Source: Fodinibius salicampi
GTDB taxonomy: Bacteria > Bacteroidota > Rhodothermia > Balneolales > Balneolaceae
Direction: 5' to 3'
NCBI RefSeq assembly: GCF_039545095.1
Contig: NZ_BAABRS010000005.1
Span: forward strand, 1-64,000
Length of the DNA stretch: 64,000 nucleotides
The notes below the pieces were generated by a model. The model was not told the origin of the DNA. It saw only the letters and a list, made by a program, of their open reading frames with translations, and searched no databases. Position 1 is the stretch's first letter. Each line of letters opens with the position of its first letter. Below, piece by piece: positions 63,885-64,000 of the stretch. The position numbers and the translations under genes were made by a program.

Positions 63885-63966
63885 ACCAGCCAGCAGCTTT
63901 CAGTTATTTGCTATTAGCATGTACTTTTTTTGCATAACGAACTGAATCCTTACATTTTTTTCTACT

Positions 63967-64000
63967 ATGGCTACGAACACTCCGACCATAAAAAACCGTA
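63967..64000 (+). CDS. Start of a possible gene cut by the window edge
   Basis: ATG followed by ten open codons (MATNTPTIKNR) to the edge. The spacing (about 80 bases after the previous stop) suits a gene start, but identity cannot be judged. Confidence 0.35.
   Translation, partial: MATNTPTIKNR

Overview
The window comes from a chromosome of a Bacteroidota-like bacterium, most likely a member of Balneolota (Balneola, Fodinibius or Rhodohalobacter type). The evidence is a PorX-type regulator beside tsaE, a secreted protein ending in a type IX secretion (T9SS) sorting domain of the 'NYPNPF' form, promoter boxes of the TAnnTTTG type, start codons without Shine-Dalgarno sequences, and many lipoproteins and secreted hydrolases. 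This placement is an inference from gene content; no rRNA gene is present.

Layout. 1-8.7 kb: a small unknown protein, tsaE, porX, a helix-hairpin-helix protein, an alpha/beta hydrolase, trhO, a T9SS cargo protein of metalloprotease type, hemW and a gamma-carbonic anhydrase. 8.8-17.9 kb: an eleven-gene thiamine operon on the minus strand, led by a TPP riboswitch (17841-17921) and running thiL-thiD-tenA-ykoE-ykoD-ykoC-thiO-thiS-thiG-tenI-thiE. It builds the thiazole half, salvages and imports the pyrimidine half, and joins and phosphorylates them. 18-27.3 kb: a DsbA-like lipoprotein, an M28 peptidase, a DUF2339 membrane protein, an SDR / aldehyde dehydrogenase / quinone oxidoreductase operon, a lone receiver protein and a DUF2235 hydrolase.

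27.4-35 kb is the accessory region. It starts with six 23-bp tandem repeats. Next is what I read as an integron-type gene-cassette array with no integrase in view: three attC-like sites of about 120 bp, two of them nearly identical. Cassette 1 carries a membrane protein plus a PD-(D/E)XK-like protein, and cassette 2 a GIY-YIG/NUMOD protein. A reversed ferritin gene follows, then a serine hydrolase with a metal-binding N-terminus. For three of the units, the first bases of the unit are the reverse complement of the bases just before its own downstream attC, as a circular cassette intermediate predicts. A second, more diverged repeat family occurs three times at 31.6-34.8 kb. tRNA-Phe with a strong terminator closes the region.

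35-64 kb returns to housekeeping genes: recJ, a leucine-dehydrogenase-like enzyme, hslO, NDH-2, a P1 peptidase, an A-type Fe-S carrier, gpsA-plsY, lipB-lipA, lpdA, prfC, an M61 peptidase, a second serine hydrolase, a double-GT2/TPR protein, a transglutaminase-like protein, arginine deiminase and a site-2 protease. Several envelope lipoproteins lie between them. The last 34 bases hold the start of one more possible gene.
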